Below, piece after piece: positions 31,864-35,697 of a stretch of DNA of 35,697 bases; positions within the stretch are counted from its first letter, which is position 1; each line of letters begins with the position of its first letter. Where the stretch lies: NCBI GenBank assembly GCA_945833725.1, contig CAMAFU010000001.1, positions 1-35,697 on the forward strand. Reading direction: 5' to 3'. Source of the stretch: an uncultured Treponema sp. GTDB lineage: Bacteria > Spirochaetota > Spirochaetia > Treponematales > Treponemataceae. The notes beneath the pieces are model-generated. The model was not told the origin of the DNA, searched no databases, and worked only from the letters and a program-made list of their open reading frames with translations. A program made the position numbers and the translations under genes.

Positions 31864-32793
31864 CTATTGTTTTACTTCCTGAACTTTTGAACCGTCTCCA
31901 AGAGAACTCATTCCCTGAACAACAACTTTTTCGCCGGTTTGTACGCCTTCAAGAATCTGAATAAAACCGTCTACAGATTTTCCCGTTACAACCTGTCGTT
32001 TTGAAACCGTATTGTTTTCGTTAATAACATAGGCAAAAAAATCATCTCCGTTCTGCACAATCGAATCTGAAGGAAGCAAAACCTGCTCATCATACTTTTG
32101 AGTATAAAGTTTTACTTTGGCAAACATTCCTGCATTTACGCCAGACTCTTCCCTGTCGAAATGAAGGATAATCTGTTTAGTGCGGCTTACAGAATCTACA
32201 ACGGGGCTTACCCTAACAACAGTTGCAGAAAAAACTGTTCCAGGGTAGGCTTCCACGCTAACATCGCCTTTAAGGCCTTTTTTTAAAACGGCAACATATC
32301 TTTCCGGCACATTTACTGTAATCTGAAGGTTTTTTATATCGCCGATTTCTGTAATTGCACTGTTTGTAGTAATTTTTGTGCCGTTTTTCAGCGGTACTGT
32401 AATTATGCTTCCCGAAATAGGAGCGTAAACCGGACTAAGTTTATAATTTGTGCCCGGCTCACTGGGATCAATATATGCAATTATTTCACCTTTTTTTACC
32501 GTTGAACCAAGCATTACGGAAGTTGAAATTATTTTTCCCCCGATATCAGAAAAAACGCTTACAGAGTTCTGACTTTCCACTTCGCCGTTTGTTAAAATAT
32601 AGTCTTGAAGAAAATCTTTCTGAGCCACCATAGATTTTACGGAAACAACAGTATTTCCCCTTTGTTTTGCAGGCATTTTTTTCCCATCGTTTTTGCCGCC
32701 TGTGTTTGCTAAAAAGGCAGCAGCCAAAGTTATAATTATGGCAGCCAAAGCCACAAAAAATGATTTTTTAACTTGTTTTCCAAAAATTTTCAT
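31864..32793 (-). CDS. RND efflux adaptor (membrane fusion protein)
   Basis: 309 residues. An N-terminal membrane segment (SFFVALAAIIITLAAAFLAN, no lipobox Cys) anchors it in the inner membrane. The lipoyl/barrel-sandwich halves (NSVSVFSDIGGKIISTSVML and YAPISGSIITVPLKNGTKIT) enclose almost no alpha-hairpin, so this is a short adaptor; beta-barrel (LQITVNVPERYVAVLKKG) and membrane-proximal domains follow. It bridges the pump and TolC across the periplasm. AGAGGTG precedes ATG. It sits between tolC and the pump in one operon. Confidence 0.92.
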   Translation of the reverse strand: MKIFGKQVKKSFFVALAAIIITLAAAFLANTGGKNDGKKMPAKQRGNTVVSVKSMVAQKDFLQDYILTNGEVESQNSVSVFSDIGGKIISTSVMLGSTVKKGEIIAYIDPSEPGTNYKLSPVYAPISGSIITVPLKNGTKITTNSAITEIGDIKNLQITVNVPERYVAVLKKGLKGDVSVEAYPGTVFSATVVRVSPVVDSVSRTKQIILHFDREESGVNAGMFAKVKLYTQKYDEQVLLPSDSIVQNGDDFFAYVINENNTVSKRQVVTGKSVDGFIQILEGVQTGEKVVVQGMSSLGDGSKVQEVKQ

Positions 32794-32868
32794 ATATCAC
32801 CTCTATAATCTGATTTTATAATTCCGGCAGAAATAAACATCACCACAAAAACCGCGCCCCGGCAGGGA

Positions 32869-34155
32869 TTATTTTTTTTCTTTCGTCAGACTGCAAAAAT
32901 CGCATCCAATAGAATTTTCAAGTTCAAGAATTGTTTTGCCCAAAGAAAGAATATTACTGTTTAAAGTAACCTGTGCATTAAGAAGAGTTGTGCCGGCATT
33001 CTGCAAAGTAAGCAAATCTTTAGTTCCCCGGCTGTATGCTTCCTGTGTCATTAAAAAAGTTTTTTCAGCCAGAGCAATATTTGCCTGACTGTATTTTATA
33101 GATTCCTGAATTTGCCTGATTGACCGGAGGGAGGACTGTATTTCTCTTAAAAAGTCTTTTTTTGCATCAGAAAGCTGAAGCTGCAAATCATTTACAGAAT
33201 TTTTTGCCTTTTTTACAGCAATATTTTGACTTGACCAGGGAAAAACACCGTCGAGGGGAATAGACGCAGAAACAGATGCAGAAAATGAAGAGGAATTTTT
33301 TAATCCGTCGGAATAGATTTTATCATTCCATTTTACAGAAGAACTTATTGAAGGGGCATAAGCCGAAAATTTTCCGTCAAGAACAGAAATTTCTGCACCT
33401 TCAAGTTTTTTTTCCAGAAGTTTTACCTCATCAGAATTAAAATCCATTCCTTCAAGGGTTATTTCTCCTAAGAAAAGAATATCGTCCAGAGAGCCTTCCA
33501 GTTCAACCTTATCTTGAATTTTCAATCCTAAAACCTGCTTAAAGGAATCCAGATCATTTTGAAAAGTTGTTCTAGCCTGTTCCACAAGGGGAATTTTCTG
33601 TTTGTAGGAAACTTCGGCACTAATTGCGTCAATTTCGCTCAACCTTCCGTTGCTGTATTTTACAAGATTATTTTCGTATTGAGTTTTTGCGTTTTTTAAA
33701 TTTTCTTCCTGAAGAAGAATATTTTCTTTTTCGTAAATAAGGGCATAAAAAGCCTGACGGACAGATTTTTCCACATTCCGTACAGCCTGACGGAAGGAAA
33801 TTTCGCTTTGTTCCCAGGCATTCTTTGTATTTTTAATTTGAGAAAAAAGATTTGCCGTAAGATTAAGGGAAAGGGTTACAGATAAATCAACAGAAGTGTC
33901 GCTTACGGAATTCAAGGGAATTGAAGAGGAAACACCGCCTTTTAAAGATGGAGCAGCAGAATTCCATCCGTATTTTTTTGCAGTTTCCGCATTCTTTAAA
34001 GAAATAACGCTCCGCTCAACGGAAACATTGTTTTCCAAACCAAGGGCAACAGCCTTATCCACATTAAGAATGTATGCATTTTCGTTTTCCTGGGCAAAAA
34101 TAAAACATGCAGTTCCCAGAAAAAAAATAACCGTAAACCAAGATTTTATTTTCAT
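32869..34155 (-). CDS. TolC-family outer-membrane efflux protein
   Basis: 428 residues from MKIKSWFTVIFFLG; a signal peptide probably ends at CFIFA before QENE. Two TolC repeats with long coiled-coil helices are seen: SVERSVISLKNAETAKKYGW, then NVEKSVRQAFYALIYEKENI, and in the second half VKKAKNSVNDLQLQLSDAKK and QAEK-type heptads with TQEAYSRGTKDLLTLQNA. It forms the trimeric outer-membrane channel of the RND system. An ATG two codons earlier (34161) exists, but TATATT ends exactly 6 nt before the ATG at 34155 and there is no Shine-Dalgarno sequence, so the later start is preferred. Confidence 0.88.
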   Translation of the reverse strand: MKIKSWFTVIFFLGTACFIFAQENENAYILNVDKAVALGLENNVSVERSVISLKNAETAKKYGWNSAAPSLKGGVSSSIPLNSVSDTSVDLSVTLSLNLTANLFSQIKNTKNAWEQSEISFRQAVRNVEKSVRQAFYALIYEKENILLQEENLKNAKTQYENNLVKYSNGRLSEIDAISAEVSYKQKIPLVEQARTTFQNDLDSFKQVLGLKIQDKVELEGSLDDILFLGEITLEGMDFNSDEVKLLEKKLEGAEISVLDGKFSAYAPSISSSVKWNDKIYSDGLKNSSSFSASVSASIPLDGVFPWSSQNIAVKKAKNSVNDLQLQLSDAKKDFLREIQSSLRSIRQIQESIKYSQANIALAEKTFLMTQEAYSRGTKDLLTLQNAGTTLLNAQVTLNSNILSLGKTILELENSIGCDFCSLTKEKK

Positions 34156-34161
34156 AGTCAT

Positions 34162-34167
34162 AATATA
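34162..34167 (-). promoter_or_regulatory. -10 of the efflux operon, possibly leaderless
   Basis: TATATT (34167-34162) lies 6 nt before the preferred tolC ATG; no convincing -35 is seen. Confidence 0.35.
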
Positions 34168-34223
34168 GTTTATCGGAAATTTTTTTTCATTAAGGGAGAA
34201 ATAATAAAATAATAAGAAAGTTC

Positions 34224-34997
34224 TTATTTTCTTGAAATGCAGAACAGCAAAACACCGGCAGCAACAGAAACATTAAGGCTGTCGATTTTTCCGCATGTAG
34301 GAATGCTTACAATAGAGTCGCACTGTTCCCGAAGAAGACGGGAAATTCCGCTGCCTTCGCTTCCCATAATAAGACAAGTTTTTCCAGAGAAATTAAACTC
34401 ATCAACATTAGTACCGCCGGCATCTGCACCGTAAATCCAAAATCCGGCATCTTTAAGTTTTTGAACAGCCCGAACAAGATTGTTTACAACAGCAACAGGA
34501 ACATAAGCACTGGCACCGGCAGAACTTCTGGCAATAATTTCGTTATCCTGAAAATCGTTTGCACTGTGGCGGGCAGGCATAACTACAAGAGAAACACCAA
34601 ACTGGTCAGAAGAACGAAGAATGGCACCCACATTATGAGGATCGGTAATGCTGTCCAAAACTAGAACAACAGATTTTTCCTTTTCGCTTTTTTTTGATTC
34701 AGTTAAAACCCAAAGGTCAAAATCAACACAGTTGTCCTGAGAAGAATTTTCACCTTCCTGAACAAGCACAATTCCTCTATGATCCCTTGCAACAGCCGGC
34801 AAAACTTTAACAAGGTCGTCAAGAACGCTTTCCCGGCAATTTTCTACAGGAATACAGGCTTTTTTTGCCAGTTCAAGAATTTTTTTGATTCTCGGCCCGG
34901 ATTTTGAAAGACGCAAAGACATGCCGTTATTTTTACCAGAAACAGCAGCTTTTCTAACTCGTTCTTCTATGGCATGAAAGCCCGTAATAACCTGCAT
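34224..34997 (-). CDS. rlmB: SpoU/TrmH-family rRNA 2'-O-methyltransferase (RlmB type)
   Basis: 257 residues. An N-terminal substrate-binding domain (ITGFHAIEERVR; VARDHRGIVLVQ) precedes a SPOUT knot domain: motif 1 ITDPHNVGAILRSSDQFGV, motif 2 CLIMGSEGSGISRLL, motif 3 SIPTCGKIDSLNVSVAAGVL. This arrangement is that of RlmB, which methylates a guanosine of 23S rRNA, but a tRNA target cannot be excluded. AGGAG 6 nt before ATG is supplied by the repeat element at 35002. A YchJ-like gene precedes it on the same strand. Confidence 0.85.
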   Translation of the reverse strand: MQVITGFHAIEERVRKAAVSGKNNGMSLRLSKSGPRIKKILELAKKACIPVENCRESVLDDLVKVLPAVARDHRGIVLVQEGENSSQDNCVDFDLWVLTESKKSEKEKSVVLVLDSITDPHNVGAILRSSDQFGVSLVVMPARHSANDFQDNEIIARSSAGASAYVPVAVVNNLVRAVQKLKDAGFWIYGADAGGTNVDEFNFSGKTCLIMGSEGSGISRLLREQCDSIVSIPTCGKIDSLNVSVAAGVLLFCISRK

Positions 34998-35001
34998 AAA
35001 A

Positions 35002-35102
35002 TCTCCTATAAAAACACCGCGTTAGCGGCAGTACATGGATGTGCTGAAAAAGTTTGCGAAACAAACAGTGATAAAAATTACACGGATGTAATTTTTATCA
35101 CG
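35002..35102. repeat. Multi-hairpin element ending in a Shine-Dalgarno sequence, copy C (before rlmB)
   Basis: Read towards rlmB: AGGAGG directly after the YchJ-like stop (TAAGGAGG), the long GATAAAAATTACA stem, GTTTGT-TTC-GCAAAC, the AGCACA/TGTACT stem, CCGC-TAAC-GCGG, TGTTTTTAT and AGGAG, the rlmB ribosome-binding site. It is about 101 bp and differs from copy A at only a few positions, mainly in stem bases. Confidence 0.85.
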
Positions 35103-35107
35103 CCTCC

Positions 35108-35608
35108 TTATCGGCCGCAACATTTTTTATATTTTTTACCGCTTCCACAAGGACAAGGATCGTTTCTACCGATTTTTTCACCTTCCCGAACAACAGTCAT
35201 CGGCTTAACATCACCAACTTCATACAGCCAGTTGCCGTCAACTTTTTTAAAATAGGCCTTTTCGTGATGAATATCGCGAATACCTTTTTTATCTGTATAA
35301 GTTGCTTCAAATTCCACAAGGCCTTCATCATCATTTACACCGCCTTTTTCCGTTGAAAGAATTTTAAGCCCATGCCATACAGATTCTTTAGACCACTGCT
35401 CAGTCGCTTTTCTGTCAATTTCAGCAAGTTTTTCGCCTTCTTCACAGGATTTAATAATAAAATCAATTTCGTGCTTTACATAGGAAGAATATCTTGCCCT
35501 CATTAAACTTTCGGCCGTAGGAGCCTTAATGCTGCCTTTAATTACAGGTTCACAACATTCGCCATAACATTTACCAGAGCCACAAGGACACAAATCTTTA
35601 TCAGACAT
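35108..35608 (-). CDS. YchJ-like SEC-C motif protein
   Basis: 166 residues. An N-terminal SEC-C zinc motif, LCPCGSGKCYGECC (C7, C9, C18, C19), then the YchJ/UPF0225 NTF2-like domain (LMRARYSSYVKHEIDFIIKS; HEKAYFKKVDGNWLYEVGDV), then a second SEC-C motif at the C-terminus, DPCPCGSGKKYKKCC. Two SEC-C motifs around an NTF2-like domain is the YchJ layout; function is unknown, with zinc and perhaps protein or RNA binding. The open frame extends to 35662, but GAGGTG 4 nt before ATG at 35608 marks the start. A repeat element begins at its stop codon. Confidence 0.85.
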   Translation of the reverse strand: MSDKDLCPCGSGKCYGECCEPVIKGSIKAPTAESLMRARYSSYVKHEIDFIIKSCEEGEKLAEIDRKATEQWSKESVWHGLKILSTEKGGVNDDEGLVEFEATYTDKKGIRDIHHEKAYFKKVDGNWLYEVGDVKPMTVVREGEKIGRNDPCPCGSGKKYKKCCGR

Positions 35609-35664
35609 AAACACCTCAAAAAAGAAAAATCCAGCACCGCCTAAAAGCAGTGAAAACGCCAACT

Positions 35665-35693
35665 ATTATAAATTTTTACAGATAAAATTTAAA
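35665..35693 (-). promoter_or_regulatory. Promoter of the YchJ-like gene
   Basis: TTTAAA (35693-35688), a 17-bp spacer and a perfect TATAAT (35670-35665), giving a leader of about 50 nt. Confidence 0.55.
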
Positions 35694-35697
35694 GTAA

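Noticed and set aside
1..35697. CRISPR array, tRNA or rRNA genes, prophage
   Set aside because: No regularly spaced repeats with unique spacers, no cloverleaf or rRNA landmarks, and no phage structural genes were seen.

Overview
The window reads like chromosomal DNA of a host-associated, anaerobic spirochaete, most likely a Treponema of the gut or rumen type. This is an inference from gene content: pyruvate formate-lyase with its activase, type III glutamine synthetase, flavin-dependent thymidylate synthase, an ammonium channel fused to P-II, several P-loop/PD-(D/E)XK ATPases typical of such genomes, AT-rich composition, and many GC-rich palindromic repeats between genes. No rRNA, tRNA or CRISPR array was recognised.

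Region by region. 1-9,810 is an accessory, partly decaying zone. It holds the start of a gene running off the left edge, three ATPases of the DUF4143 and AAA-ATPase-like families (597, 4993, 9810), a LuxR-type response regulator whose partner histidine kinase and upstream membrane protein are both disrupted, a TetR regulator between two outward-facing repeat elements, fragments of an iron alcohol dehydrogenase, a nitrilase and an unknown gene, a GNAT acetyltransferase and a fluoride channel (crcB). 9,811-12,588 is pflB with a long hairpin-rich leader. 12,589-24,424 is a nutrient block, all on the minus strand: metQ, carB, carA, amt-PII, glnN, and an unusual O-methyltransferase/HAD fusion. 24,823-26,666 carries plus-strand genes (PTS EIIA, an unknown protein, a lytic transglycosylase). 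26,708-28,543 has thyX, pflA and a P-II-like protein. 28,738-34,155 is a tripartite RND efflux operon (tolC, adaptor, pump). The right end holds an rlmB-type rRNA methyltransferase and a YchJ-like SEC-C protein.

How they work together. carAB, amt-PII and glnN take up ammonium, fix it into glutamine and spend glutamine nitrogen on carbamoyl phosphate. glnN and carA each have a strong promoter followed by intrinsic-terminator hairpins before the start codon, so both look controlled by attenuation. The carA leader also has a 17-codon leader ORF that runs through the terminator. pflB and pflA form an enzyme/activase pair 15 kb apart.

The most interesting signals are non-coding: (i) a ~100-bp multi-hairpin element, in tandem before amt and once before rlmB, that ends in the Shine-Dalgarno sequence of the downstream gene and has the same AGGAGG at its upstream edge; (ii) about six genes with no Shine-Dalgarno sequence whose -10 hexamer ends exactly 6 nt before ATG, as expected for leaderless mRNAs; (iii) the carA and glnN attenuators; (iv) a perfect 55-bp palindrome overlapping a promoter; (v) a MITE-like insertion with terminal inverted repeats and a 10-12 bp target duplication.
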